DNA from: Pseudomonadota bacterium
Lineage (GTDB): Bacteria > Pseudomonadota > Gammaproteobacteria > Acidiferrobacterales > UBA6901
DNA length: 64,000 bases
Assembly (NCBI GenBank): GCA_021783175.1
Contig: JAJXUF010000004.1
Coordinates: 1-64,000 of the forward strand
Direction: 5' to 3'
In this document: positions 15,978 to 25,277 of the stretch, one piece after another
Position numbering within the stretch: the first letter of the stretch is position 1
Layout: each line of letters starts with the position of its first letter
Program-made: the position numbers and the translations under genes
Notes under the pieces: model-generated
The model's database searches: none
What the model saw: the letters and a program-made list of their open reading frames with translations, nothing else
What the model was told of the DNA's origin: nothing

Positions 15978-17236
15978 TGCTTGCCGCGGGCGCGATGCTC
16001 GCCTTGGCGGCGTTCTTAGGAGTGCCGCTCTTTGTAGTGCTTGGTGCCTCGGGCCTGCTAGCGGCCTGGCACAGCGGCCTCAATCCGGCGGTGCTGCCGT
16101 CGCAGATCTTGCGACTCTCCGAGTCGCCGAATCTCTTGGCGATCCCGCTCTTCACGCTCGCCGGGGTGACGCTTTCCCGGGGCGGTGCGCCAGAGCGTCT
16201 GGTGCGTCTCTTTAACAGCACCTTCGGCTGGATGCGCGGCGGATTGGCTATCGTCGCCGTGACTGCGTGCGCTTTCTTTACGGCCTTTTCCGGAGCATCC
16301 GGCGTGACGATCCTGGCGCTCGGCGGGCTCTTATACCCGATGCTGCGTCAAGAAAACTACCCGCAGCGTTTCACGCTCGGTCTCCTGACGGCCTCGGGCT
16401 CCTCGGGCTTGCTCTTTCCGCCGAGCCTCGTGGTGCTCTTCTATGCGGTCGTGGCGGGGGTGGGTATCGGGCAACTTTTTCTCGCCGGAATCGTGCCGGG
16501 CGCGCTTCTGGTTACGTTGTTGTCGCTTTACAGCGTCGCTACCGCACGCAGAAGCGGCGTCGCCAAGGCACCTTTCGCGTGGACCGAAGTGATGTCCGCG
16601 CTTCGGGGGGCGGTCTTCGACTTGCTGCTGCCCGTCGGCATCGTCGCCGGGCTCATCGGGGGCTACCTTACTGCGACGGAGGCCGCGAGTAGCGCGGCCG
16701 CCTACGCGTTGCTTCTCGAGACAGTGATTCACCGGCGCATCCGCTCGCCCGACGCCCTCATCGAAATCTTCCGCGAGACCGCCGTGCTGGTTGGCAGTCT
16801 CCTCGTCATTCTCTTCGTCGCCGTGGGGCTCACAAATCTCATGATCGAAGCGCAGGTGCCGATGCGTCTCCTCGCCGCTCTCGAACACACATTGAATAAG
16901 AAGTGGGAGTTCTTGCTGTTGCTCAACGGCTTTCTTCTTTTGGTGGGGTTCTTCATGGACATCTTTTCGGCGACCATGGTGATTGTGCCCCTAATCTTGC
17001 CATTGGCGCGCCATTTTGGGGTGGACCCGCTGCAACTTGGGATCATCTTCATGGCCAATCTCGAAGTCGGTTACGTCCATCCGCCGATGGGCATGAACCT
17101 CTTCTTCGCGAGCCAGCGCTTCGGGGAACCTGTATGGCGCCTGTTCGGGGCGGTGCTGCCGTTTCTAGTAATCATGATCGCCTGGCTGTTTGCGATCACC
17201 TACGTTCCGGAGTTGTCCCTTTGGTGGCGACGATAG
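15974..17236 (+). CDS. dctM: TRAP transporter large permease (DctM family)
   Basis: 420 residues from the ATG that overlaps the dctQ stop (ATGATG); the open frame reaches further upstream but only inside dctQ. Twelve or so membrane segments with DctM motifs: ESPNLLAIPLFTLAG near the start, FFTAFSGASGVTILALGGLL, SGSSGLLFPPSLVVLFYAVV, TEAASSAAAYALLLE, and FMANLEVGYVHPPMGMNLFF near the C-terminus. Couples substrate import to a Na+ or H+ gradient. Last gene of the operon; a decayed IS3 element begins about 150 bases after its stop. Confidence 0.93.
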   Translation: MMLAAGAMLALAAFLGVPLFVVLGASGLLAAWHSGLNPAVLPSQILRLSESPNLLAIPLFTLAGVTLSRGGAPERLVRLFNSTFGWMRGGLAIVAVTACAFFTAFSGASGVTILALGGLLYPMLRQENYPQRFTLGLLTASGSSGLLFPPSLVVLFYAVVAGVGIGQLFLAGIVPGALLVTLLSLYSVATARRSGVAKAPFAWTEVMSALRGAVFDLLLPVGIVAGLIGGYLTATEAASSAAAYALLLETVIHRRIRSPDALIEIFRETAVLVGSLLVILFVAVGLTNLMIEAQVPMRLLAALEHTLNKKWEFLLLLNGFLLLVGFFMDIFSATMVIVPLILPLARHFGVDPLQLGIIFMANLEVGYVHPPMGMNLFFASQRFGEPVWRLFGAVLPFLVIMIAWLFAITYVPELSLWWRR

Positions 17237-17385
17237 GACACCTCGGGGAACCGCGGAGCTCCAGGGCTATTTTTGCGCGTGCATGTTTGAGTTTGTTTTT
17301 CACCAAAACCGGCGAATGCTATTTTCAGAACAGCCAACTGACTTCGTACCGCAATATTATGAGTCCAAGGAACAGAATCCCCGAA

Positions 17386-18003
17386 GTCAGAGAGATAGAA
17401 ATACTCGGCTTTCAGGGTGGCGAAGAAGCTTTCCATGGCCGCATTGTCGAAGCATTTTTCCTTTCGCGACATGCTTTGCTTCATTCCGTATGGGGCGAGA
17501 GCCGCTCTATACGGCTGCATCCGGTAGTGCCAGCCCTGGTCGGAATGGAGCAGAGGCCTATCCATCTCCCTGCATTTCCGTGCGGCTTTCTTTAACATAT
17601 TCATCACCAGCGAGAAATCGGGCCGTCGGCTGGTCTGGTAAGCGATGATTTCTCCCTTGGAGAGCTCCATGACGGGGGACAGGTACAGCTTCTTCCCGGC
17701 GACCCCGAACTCCGTCACATCCGCCACCCACTTCTGGTTCGCTTGCGATGCCGTGAACTTGCGATTGAGGGCGCTAGGAGCAGCCTCCCCGAGCTCGCCC
17801 CTATAGGACCGAAACTTCTTTGGGCGCACACGCGACTTCATTCCCATTTCGCTCATGAGCCGCTGTACGGTCTTGTGATTGACCAACCGGCCATCGCCGC
17901 GGATAGCCGCCGTAATGCGACAATAGCCATACCAGCCGCGATGTTGCCCATCGACAGCCCGAATCTTCGCTTTATGCTCATCATGCCTATCACTCATGGC
18001 CAA
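17386..18003 (-). pseudogene. IS3-family orfB (DDE transposase), truncated at both ends
   Basis: The rve integrase core is readable: WYGYCRITAAIRGDG, then QKWVADVTEFGVAGKKLYL (first Asp), RPLLHSDQGWHY (second Asp in H-S-D-x-G), and FDNAAMESFFATLKAEYFY (Glu). After YFYLSDFG the family pattern stops and unrelated sequence follows to the stop codon. The usual N-terminal part before K-A-K-I-R-A is also missing. All three DDE residues remain, but the domain end needed for folding is lost. Confidence 0.8.
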
Positions 18004-18487
18004 TACCCTCGCAGCTGCGCCGCATGCAGCCGGTCGGCCAGAGGAAACGCTTTTAGGTACGCGACCTCCGCGCGCAACCGTTGATTCTCCTGGAGTAAGC
18101 AGTCCGCCTGCGCTGAGCGCTCAGGCTCCGGAGACCGAGGCGAGGTTTTTTTCTTTCTTGGCACCGAATTATCCAATGGGGAATGTGCCGCGGCAAGCGA
18201 AGCCCTCCGCGCTCATGCTGTTGCTGCCACATCGTGATGCTATGCGGATTGCCGATATTGTAAATAGCCGCTAGTTCGCGGCAGGACAGGTTTTCAGCCG
18301 CAAGGCGGTGCAGCACTTCCCGCTTGAACGCACACGTGTATCGACCGTGCTGGCGAACAAGGCCGGCGCTGCCATGATGCTGATAGGCCCCGACCCATCT
18401 CCTGACCGAGCTGTCCGCAATGTCATACTTGCGAAAGCAATTCTGTGATCGCGCCGAGGTCAAACTGTGCAAGGCGCAGAGCCGCAA
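17994..18487 (-). pseudogene. IS3-family orfA (helix-turn-helix), frameshifted
   Basis: The frame from 18487 holds two helix-turn-helix segments: YDIADSSVRRWVGAYQHHGS and ENLSCRELAAIYNIGNP, ending with MWQQQHERGG. The expected coiled tail (LLQENQRLRAEVAYLK) appears in another frame at 17994-18176, so at least one frameshift lies near 18170-18200. Confidence 0.75.
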
Positions 18488-18592
18488 TCTGTGCGCGGAT
18501 TACGCGGTTTGCTTTGGCCCTGAGGACGGAAATTATTCGGTACGTTGTCGAACTGCGTTTTATCTTTGCCGACCGCGCCCAGCTGTCACACT

Positions 18593-19810
18593 TTACTGCG
18601 TTCGGATATGTCCGCGCGGCATTAGACGCATCCACGAAATCAACAGCATCGCGGCAAATAGCGTGCCTCCAAAACCGACCAAGACATTGTCAATGGGTGG
18701 TCCGTTGCGCATAACGAAAGAATATGCCTCTACTACCACGAAAGTCATCAGGTTTTCGCTGAAGTTTTGAATGGCCAGGGCGTAACCGGTTCCGACAGAT
18801 AGTGCGCCACTCTTTTGTAGCAGCGCGTTTAGCGGGACGACGAAAGCGCCTGCGCATGCTCCAATGGTAATTGCGAGTGCAAGTGCCATGCCGAATTGTG
18901 GTGTTGCTGCAAGCAGTGCGATGAGGATTCCAACTACTAGTCCCGGTGCTAGCGCCCGATTGACGTATTGAATGGGGATCAGTCGTCCGGCGGTCATGGC
19001 GCCGACGATGACGCCAAGCGAGGCGGCAGCCATTAGAATCATGGGCGTCTCTTTGTTGTGCGCAGGGAGGACTGCAGGGGCCCAGGCGAGAATTAGCAGT
19101 CGCAGCGTAGTACCGGTTGCAAACAGTACACTGGTTCCGACCAGACTAAAGCGCGCCTCTTGGTGAGCGAAAACCCTGGCTACCGCTTGCCCGAAATGCC
19201 GCAAAAGGGTTAATGGATTTTCTCCATTTAAGCTGCGTTCCGGCGGGAGTCGCGGGACGGCGAGCGTTAGCAGCGCAGCCATAAAATAGACTCCGATCAT
19301 GATCTCCATCGACACTGCAGGCGGATTATTGGCGAGCAATCCGCCGACCATCGTTCCGCTGACGGCCATCAGAACTGCCGAGCCTTCCACCAGCGCGTTT
19401 GCCATCACCAGTTTTCTGTCGTCGAAAATTGCGTAAAGCGCACTATATTTTGCCGGCGAATATATCGCGGCGCTGATTCCGAGGAGAGCAATCGTCGCTG
19501 ATGCGCTGACACCGAATGCGAGTCCAGCGCATGCCGCGATCTTGAGAACCGTGGGTAGAAGCAGGATCCGCCGTATAGGGGAGGTGTTTGCAAGCGCTCC
19601 AACGAACGGCGCTAGAAGGAGAAATGGCAGTATGTAGAGCTGCTGCACCGCCCCGGCGGCGGAATTTCCTCCAGGTGAGCGCTGCACCGAGATAATTGCA
19701 ATGAGAAGCAGTGCCGTATCCGCGAAGGTGATAAGAGCCTGGCCTAAGATCAATCCAAATGCCGGGGCGGAACTGAGATTTACGCCCGTGCGGGCTAGCT
19801 TCGCCGACAT
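18593..19810 (-). CDS. lplT: Lysophospholipid transporter-like MFS protein (LplT family)
   Basis: 405 residues from the ATG at 19810 (GGAG nine bases upstream), which starts four bases after the stop of the upstream gene. About 12 membrane segments. Family-like stretches: LGQALITFADTALLLIAI, LPFLLLAPFVGALA, and SAAIYSPAKYSALYAIFDDR then KLVMANALVEG, which closely resemble the LplT signature in which the protein flips lysophospholipids inward across the cytoplasmic membrane. Here it is the third gene after a glycosyltransferase and a deacetylase-like gene, without the usual acyltransferase partner (aas). Role in lipid repair or in export of a glycolipid precursor is inference. Confidence 0.85.
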   Translation of the reverse strand: MSAKLARTGVNLSSAPAFGLILGQALITFADTALLLIAIISVQRSPGGNSAAGAVQQLYILPFLLLAPFVGALANTSPIRRILLLPTVLKIAACAGLAFGVSASATIALLGISAAIYSPAKYSALYAIFDDRKLVMANALVEGSAVLMAVSGTMVGGLLANNPPAVSMEIMIGVYFMAALLTLAVPRLPPERSLNGENPLTLLRHFGQAVARVFAHQEARFSLVGTSVLFATGTTLRLLILAWAPAVLPAHNKETPMILMAAASLGVIVGAMTAGRLIPIQYVNRALAPGLVVGILIALLAATPQFGMALALAITIGACAGAFVVPLNALLQKSGALSVGTGYALAIQNFSENLMTFVVVEAYSFVMRNGPPIDNVLVGFGGTLFAAMLLISWMRLMPRGHIRTQ

Positions 19811-19811
19811 G

Positions 19812-20636
19812 TCATGCTCCGCTGGTACGTTTCGAGACGGCATCGGGTCGCAGTACTCTGTCAGACCTGTCCAGCACGACACTGCGTGCGTGGTTGGCGA
19901 ATGCGCCTTTTGTCATGCAGGTGCGTTCTGAGAGCAGCCGCTCGAGTAGCCTTTGACAGCGGCGCACAATGTCCGGATGGGTGGCGTCTGCGGGGTGCAG
20001 CACCAGTCGCACTAGCGATGACTGGTTGGCAACGTGCAGTGCGGCCGCGTTATAGCAGTGTGATGCCGTGCGGCGCAAGGCGGAGCGGCTGCTCCAAACA
20101 AAGGCCATGCTTGCAATGGGATATTTCTCCGGCAGGAGAAATAGGTGGCGAAGCGTGGTGGTGTAGCGCAGCGGCAGCCCGTCGAGTGCCTGCCAAGCGC
20201 CTTTGCCAAGTAGCCAAGCCGGAGGAACGAAACCTTCTGGCTGCCAGCCATTCTGCCGGAACCATGCGAGACCTGCTGCAAGTCGACTGCGTGCGTTAAG
20301 GTGATCAAGGACGGCAAACTCCCCTTCGCCAGCCGTATACCATTGTCGCAGAAGGCGGTCATACAGAGTGCGCGGAGGCGGACCATCGTCCTGATGAAAG
20401 TAGCCGTGCAGGGCGAGTTCATCTCCTCGATCCCAATGTTCGCGAATTGCTGATATGTAATTCGGATCGGGCGGAATGCGCACTTTATTATGGTAAGAAG
20501 GCACGAGGAGCAGCGTGAACGGTATGTCTGCCACGCGACGCATTGCCACGATCAGTCTCTTGCACCTGGTCCATGTGGCGGGTGCAACATCATGGATAGA
20601 AACGCAGACAGTATCTGTCAGCCTAGTCGCGAGCAT
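19812..20636 (-). CDS. DUF2334 polysaccharide deacetylase-like protein
   Basis: 274 residues from the ATG at 20636, overlapping the glycosyltransferase end by 14 bases. Family features: VCVSIHDVAPATW near the start (the first metal-site Asp/His region), PFTLLLVPSYHNK, and ELALHGYFHQDDGPPP (the second metal-binding H-G-x-x-H). Later EGFVPPAWLLGKGAW and an LHPADATHPD motif near the C-terminus are typical of DUF2334. Cytoplasmic by sequence (no signal peptide). Presumably deacetylates an amino-sugar or lipid-linked sugar made by the upstream glycosyltransferase. Confidence 0.85.
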   Translation of the reverse strand: MLATRLTDTVCVSIHDVAPATWTRCKRLIVAMRRVADIPFTLLLVPSYHNKVRIPPDPNYISAIREHWDRGDELALHGYFHQDDGPPPRTLYDRLLRQWYTAGEGEFAVLDHLNARSRLAAGLAWFRQNGWQPEGFVPPAWLLGKGAWQALDGLPLRYTTTLRHLFLLPEKYPIASMAFVWSSRSALRRTASHCYNAAALHVANQSSLVRLVLHPADATHPDIVRRCQRLLERLLSERTCMTKGAFANHARSVVLDRSDRVLRPDAVSKRTSGA

Positions 20637-21774
20637 GGGCGATCTCCAGCGGCGTATCGATGGCTGGCAAAGACAGACCTGAGGTCGAGCGCAGATTGCG
20701 GTAATGTGCGATAAGCGCAGAAAACACACGGTCCCATGCGTAATGTCTGCAAACGTGCGATCGCGCCAATGTTCCCATGGCGCGCGGGTTGGAGGCGAAA
20801 AGTAAGTCGATACCTTGGGCGATTGCTGCACCTCCTTTTTGCTCCACAAGCACTCCGCACCCGGCCGGTACGATCTCCGCTACGCCACCTGACGCCATTC
20901 CGACAACGGGAATGCCGCATGCCATGGCCTCGAGCACGGCCAAGCCGAATGTTTCCCTATCGCCGGCGTGAACAAAGGCGTCGCAGCTGGCAAGCAGCAT
21001 TGCGAGATGTGACGAGTCTGCCATATATGGAAAAATAGTCACGTTGCTAGGACATTTCGAAACATGTTCGCCGCCGACTATGATCAGGTGATACATTGGC
21101 CCAAGCAGCCGCAGCGCATCAAATAGCCAGGGAATGTTCTTTTCCCGCGCAAAACGTCCGGCGTAGACCAGCAACTTGCAGTCCGGTGGCAGGTTGAGCC
21201 GGGTGCGCAGATCGATGCGAGACCCATATGGATGAAACAAGGCCGTATCAACGCCAAGTGGGTGATGCCGCGCCGCGGATATACCTAACGCATGCAGGCT
21301 GGTTACCATTGCGCGGCTTGGGGCGAGTACCAGATCGAATTGCGCATAGAGGCGGGCGACGTAGGTCTCTGCCATTCTTTCACCAAGACGGCCAAATCGT
21401 GCACCGAGCAGTCGCGGGAGATCGGAGTGGTAGAAGCCCACCACGGGAACACCAAGTTCGCGACCGGCACGTAGCGCACCCCATGCCAATGTGTAGGGGT
21501 CTCCGGCTTCGATTAGGTCCGGTTTCATTGCGCAAAGCTTTTCTGCGGCATCGCTGACAAGCATTGGAAAGCGATAGCCATCCGAGAACGGGATCGGAAC
21601 ACCGCGAATGCGATAAAGAGATTCAGTCGTATCGTCAGTTTTCCCCGGCCCAGGTACCAGGAGGGAATGGCGAATTCCAGATTCACGCATTAGCCATTGT
21701 CGCTTGGCAGTCAGGTAGCGTTTAACGCCACCGCTGGTGTCGCAGAAGAACATGGTGGCGTCGACAAGATGCAT
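20623..21774 (-). CDS. Glycosyltransferase family 4 (GT-B fold)
   Basis: 383 residues. N-terminal Rossmann half includes FFCDTSGGVKRYLTAKRQWL with a glycine-rich acceptor loop. The C-terminal donor half has LVYAGRFAREKNIPWLFDAL (the K of the R-x-x-x-x-K motif contacts the nucleotide diphosphate) and the retaining E-x7-E motif in DRETFGLAVLEAMACGIPVV. Soluble or membrane-associated. First gene of a three-gene unit with overlapping starts (glycosyltransferase, DUF2334, LplT-like). The sugar donor and acceptor are unknown; mannosyl or glucosyl transfer to a lipid is plausible because related enzymes in this group act on lipid acceptors. Confidence 0.9.
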   Translation of the reverse strand: MHLVDATMFFCDTSGGVKRYLTAKRQWLMRESGIRHSLLVPGPGKTDDTTESLYRIRGVPIPFSDGYRFPMLVSDAAEKLCAMKPDLIEAGDPYTLAWGALRAGRELGVPVVGFYHSDLPRLLGARFGRLGERMAETYVARLYAQFDLVLAPSRAMVTSLHALGISAARHHPLGVDTALFHPYGSRIDLRTRLNLPPDCKLLVYAGRFAREKNIPWLFDALRLLGPMYHLIIVGGEHVSKCPSNVTIFPYMADSSHLAMLLASCDAFVHAGDRETFGLAVLEAMACGIPVVGMASGGVAEIVPAGCGVLVEQKGGAAIAQGIDLLFASNPRAMGTLARSHVCRHYAWDRVFSALIAHYRNLRSTSGLSLPAIDTPLEIAHARD

Positions 21775-22197
21775 GCAGTGCAGATATTTTTAACGCGACA
21801 GGACGATAGAGAGTGGGGTAAGAATTGTTGCAGCATGCTATATGCATAATCTTGCATTTTTGTTACGGTTTACGCGGCGCGCGTGACTGGGCGCAATAAT
21901 AAGAGTAGGACCCCGTGCCAGCGCTTGAGTCAGTGTTGAAATAAGAAACCAAGGCCATGACCTTGAGGCGGAAGAGGAAAATGAAGAAATTCCTCGTCAT
22001 CGCCGGGTCTGTGCTATTTCAATTTGTGCCTGGACGGCGCAAGGGTAGCGCACTGCCCGGTAGTTCGGGTTTGATTCACCGCGCTGGCGGAATTAGAAAA
22101 TCAATATTGCAGTTTTGCTACAAAAGTAACACCATACTCGCAGGACGATCCTCGCAACTGCAGCAATAATCTGGTGATAGGTGTCGATGTCATCGGC
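21775..22197. other. Divergent intergenic region
   Basis: Separates the minus-strand glycosyltransferase operon from a plus-strand hydrolase, so promoters for both should lie here. The 21,830-21,900 part is AT-rich (GCATAATCTTGCATTTTTG), a reasonable promoter zone. I see no clear operator. Confidence 0.4.
21981..22169 (+). CDS. Possible small exported peptide
   Basis: An ATG with GAAGAGGAAA just before it opens a 62-residue frame beginning MKKFLVIAGSVLFQF, which resembles a signal peptide or single membrane segment. The remainder (Arg/Gly/Ser rich) shows no known motif. Could be a genuine small protein, a frameshifted remnant or chance. Confidence 0.25.
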   Translation: MKKFLVIAGSVLFQFVPGRRKGSALPGSSGLIHRAGGIRKSILQFCYKSNTILAGRSSQLQQ

Positions 22198-23160
22198 ATG
22201 AGCCCAGCTATCGAAAATGCGCCCGCGAAACGCGCCAGTGACAACACTGGGCCGCATCGTACCGGTCATCACTGCAATGATCATCAACGACCGCGCGAAA
22301 GCGGGGTAAGACTTCCGGATGGACGTCAGTTAGGTTACGCCGAGTATGGTGATCCCCAGGGTTCGCCGGTTTTCTATTTTCATGGCTTCCCCGGTTCGCG
22401 ATTTGAGGCGGCACCGGCTCATGAGGCGGCCATCGCAGTCAACGCGCACATCTTTGCTTTTGATCGGCCGGGTTATGGACTTTCGGATCCCCAGCCAGGT
22501 CGAATGCTTATCGATTGGGCCCGGGACGTCGGGCATGCAGCGGATGCGCTGGGCATTTCTCGCTTTGCGATACTTGGAGTATCGGGGGGAGGTCCGTATG
22601 CGCTGGCATGTGCTTACGCGATTCCCCAGCGACTAAGCGCAATTGGTGTGGTCTGCGGGCTGGGCCCGACGGATGACGTGGCGCTTCGTAGTCAGATGAG
22701 TTGGCCGCTAAGAGCCGGTCTTTTTCTCGGGCGGCACGCCCCGTGGTTCTATTCATTCCTGCATGTCGTGCTGTTCAGTGTTCTTCGCTGTCGTCCGGAG
22801 CAGGTGTTGCGCGTCTTGAGCATTGACGATCCAGAGCCGGACCGTGCTGTCATGCGGCGGTCCGACTTAAGGGAGGCAATTCTGACGTCAATTCGCGAAG
22901 CTTTGCGTTGCGGTGCCCGCGGCCTTACGCAGGATGTGCGGCTCTACGCGCGCAGCTGGGGGTTCGCTCTGGAATCCATTTCTGCGCCGGTAAGTCTGTG
23001 GCATGGCGAAGCCGACACCACAGTCCCCAGCGTAATGGGACACCAAGTCGCCGCGCGTTTGCCGTATTGCCGACCGCATTTTCTGCGTGGAGAAGGGCAC
23101 TTCTCTTTGCCGTTCAATCACTCGAGCGATATTCTGCGCGCATTGATCAACCTGGAGTAG
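22198..23160 (+). CDS. Alpha/beta hydrolase
   Basis: About 320 residues. The recognisable part begins at VRLPDGRQLGYAEYGDPQG, with the oxyanion loop YFHGFPGSRFE, nucleophile elbow ILGVSGGGPYAL (Ser), acid in HGEADTTVP and base His in GEGHFSLPF. The roughly 45 residues before the core are low in complexity, so the true start is uncertain: ATG at 22198 is used here, and a GTG lies at 22174. A hydrophobic cap stretch (FSFLHVVLF-like) may contact membrane or lipid. Substrate unknown. Confidence 0.85.
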   Translation: MSPAIENAPAKRASDNTGPHRTGHHCNDHQRPRESGVRLPDGRQLGYAEYGDPQGSPVFYFHGFPGSRFEAAPAHEAAIAVNAHIFAFDRPGYGLSDPQPGRMLIDWARDVGHAADALGISRFAILGVSGGGPYALACAYAIPQRLSAIGVVCGLGPTDDVALRSQMSWPLRAGLFLGRHAPWFYSFLHVVLFSVLRCRPEQVLRVLSIDDPEPDRAVMRRSDLREAILTSIREALRCGARGLTQDVRLYARSWGFALESISAPVSLWHGEADTTVPSVMGHQVAARLPYCRPHFLRGEGHFSLPFNHSSDILRALINLE

Positions 23161-23406
23161 CTGGTGGGCGCCTGTCCAGCTGATTCCGCTCTGGTAATGG
23201 GGTGAATTGTCGAGCCTGCTGCATGCAGATTCCGATGCCGGGAGCCTCTGGGGCCGATATGGCAAAGTGCGCGATGGCCTCTTTCTCGTGAAGCGAGGTC
23301 ACGAAGAAACCTGTTCGTGATGTTGCGACTATCGGCTGGTAGCGGGAATACTCCTTTCAGTGGTAATTCCAGTTGTTGGCAGTGGCTGAGTATCGACAAA
23401 CCGAAA

Positions 23407-23997
23407 TTACTTCTTTCGACACACTAATTCACCCTTGCCAATGGGGACGATAAGCGCATCGACCCGCTCATCGGCCAACGCCCTATCAAGCATTGGCCGC
23501 AGCGGCGCTTCATGATTGATTGCGTTGTCGGCAACCAGGATTCCCCCGGATACCATATTCGGTATGACTGCTTCGTAACATTCCCCGTAGATCTCTTTTT
23601 CTGCGTCAAGAAAGCAGAATGCTACATCGAGGCAGGTATCGAGATGATCGAGCGCGTTGCCGTGGACGAATTCAACGACATCTTCCACATCCGCCAGCTT
23701 GATAGTTTGTCTTGCCAGTTCCGCTTTCTCGTCCAGAATTTCAAACGTCGTAATAGTCCGACCTAGAAGGCGGCAGGCGAGGGAAAGCCAGAGCGTCGAG
23801 TAACCGGCACTGGTTCCGATCTCGAGATAACGTCCGGCGGGAGCCATGGCCGCAAGCATGGCAATAAATTTACCCGTTTCCGGCGGGATTTGGCGCAGGC
23901 GCTGAGGCCGGGAGGTTCCGTCCACTCGATCCAGGGCGTCGATTCGTTCGAGCTGATCCATTCTTTGACGCAGACACTGCGGCATTTGGTCAAACAT
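23407..23997 (-). CDS. SAM-dependent O-methyltransferase (class I)
   Basis: 196 residues. SAM-binding motif [21 protein letters not shown]; motif II acid [16 protein letters not shown]; then [13 protein letters not shown] and [32 protein letters not shown]. This order is that of the catechol/caffeoyl-CoA-type O-methyltransferases (Methyltransf_3/24), whose Asp residues bind a divalent metal; LDAEKE and ADNAINH could supply them. Soluble monomer or dimer. Transcribed alone on the minus strand. Substrate unknown. Confidence 0.87.
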   Translation of the reverse strand: MFDQMPQCLRQRMDQLERIDALDRVDGTSRPQRLRQIPPETGKFIAMLAAMAPAGRYLEIGTSAGYSTLWLSLACRLLGRTITTFEILDEKAELARQTIKLADVEDVVEFVHGNALDHLDTCLDVAFCFLDAEKEIYGECYEAVIPNMVSGGILVADNAINHEAPLRPMLDRALADERVDALIVPIGKGELVCRKK

Positions 23998-24229
23998 TAT
24001 CCCTCCTTGAATGCCACCATTCTATATATTCCATTCTATCTGTATATACGGACACCCTGGCGGAGTTCCTGCGGGTTCATGGATGTGATATCGCGCAGGG
24101 AAATTTCTGCAGCCCACCGATCAATCCGGAAAGCTTGACGCAACTGCTGCAGGACTGGCATCGTTTCAGTGACGGTAAGTGCGAAACTGCGAAATCCGGA
24201 TCCGGTTAAAAAGTAAAATCTGGTTATTT

Positions 24230-24910
24230 ATGAACATGGCAGGAAAGACCCTTGTGCTAATGCTCTGTTTGTTGGCGACAGTTGTCGTCGCCAACGCTAC
24301 GCCACCAGCCAAAGCGGTATTGTTTCCGTCTTCCGACGGCGGGATCGTGGATGCAGATCTTTACGGGCATGGTGTCCGTGGAGTTGTACTGGCGCACGGA
24401 GCGGCATTTGACAAGAAAAGCTGGGCTCCCCTGGCAAGTCGTCTGGTAGCTCTGGGCTATTCCGTGCTTGCCATTGACTTCCGTGGCTATGGCAGGTCGC
24501 GTGGTGGCAACAAGCCCGATGGACTGGATCAGGATGTGATCGGCGCGGTGCGCTGGTTGCATGCGCAAGGCGTAAAACCGGTTTCGGTTCTCGGTGGCAG
24601 CATGGGGGGTGGGGCCGCCGCCGAAGCGGCAACAGAGATGAAAAGAGGGGAGCTTGCCAAGCTCATTCTGCTCTCACCGGTTCCGATCAAGGACCCCGAA
24701 CGCATCAATGCGGCGTCAATTCTGTATATCGCAAGCCGCAATGAAGCCCTTGAGCCAGCAATACTCGATCAGTACGGTCGCGCGCCGAAACCCAAAAAAA
24801 TCGTTCTGCTTTCTGGCAGCGCGCATGCACAAAACATCTTTGCGACGCCGCAATCCGCACGTCTTACTGCGATTATTCTCCAGTTTCTTTCAGGCAAGCC
24901 CGTCCGATAA
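24230..24910 (+). CDS. Exported alpha/beta hydrolase
   Basis: About 226 residues from the ATG at 24230; the open frame goes back to 24179, but only the shorter start places a signal peptide (KTLVLMLCLLATVVVANA) at the amino terminus. Core motifs: GVVLAHGAAFDKKSW (oxyanion loop), VLAIDFRGYGRSRGG, VSVLGGSMGGGAAAEA (nucleophile Ser), and a possible base His in SGSAHAQNIFAT. Small, without a lid domain, and probably periplasmic. Confidence 0.82.
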   Translation: MNMAGKTLVLMLCLLATVVVANATPPAKAVLFPSSDGGIVDADLYGHGVRGVVLAHGAAFDKKSWAPLASRLVALGYSVLAIDFRGYGRSRGGNKPDGLDQDVIGAVRWLHAQGVKPVSVLGGSMGGGAAAEAATEMKRGELAKLILLSPVPIKDPERINAASILYIASRNEALEPAILDQYGRAPKPKKIVLLSGSAHAQNIFATPQSARLTAIILQFLSGKPVR

Positions 24911-25277
24911 CTTTCGCTGACGCCAGTCGAATTTCACCTTGCAGGTTACAGCGCCCGGCTTCCAGGCAGGCCAGCGCAAGCGAAAATTTTCTTTGCAATA
25001 GCATCGCGTCTGGATGCAATTCCGAGTTCTTCGCAAAAAATCAAGTGTTTGATTTCTATGAATTTGTGATAATTGCCCTGGAGTGATATATGGGGAATGC
25101 GCAGATTTTGCCAGATGCAGAAGCGCCTTTGGCGCTGGCGACTAAGGCTAAGAAAAAAGATCGACCGCGAATTAATTACTGCGCATAGTGGTGTTGGCAA
25201 GCCGGACACCTGGACTGCCAACCCCTGGCAAAAAAGTCTTGTCGCAGTCGAGTCAACCGTTAAAGGGAAATTTGAAA

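Larger units (their letters stand above)
17386..18490 (-). mobile_element. Decayed IS3-family (IS150-group) insertion element
   Basis: Contains remains of both orfA (18053-18487) and orfB (17386-18003) in the usual order on the minus strand. The orfB end is cut off after the catalytic Glu, orfA is frameshifted, and the linker between orfA and the orfB catalytic core is shortened. I did not find terminal inverted repeats, so the outer limits are approximate. Cannot transpose by itself. Confidence 0.7.

Noticed and set aside
23159..23181. Six-base-arm hairpin at the stop of the alpha/beta hydrolase
   Set aside because: Arms AGCTGG/CCAGCT are short and no T-run follows, so not called a terminator.
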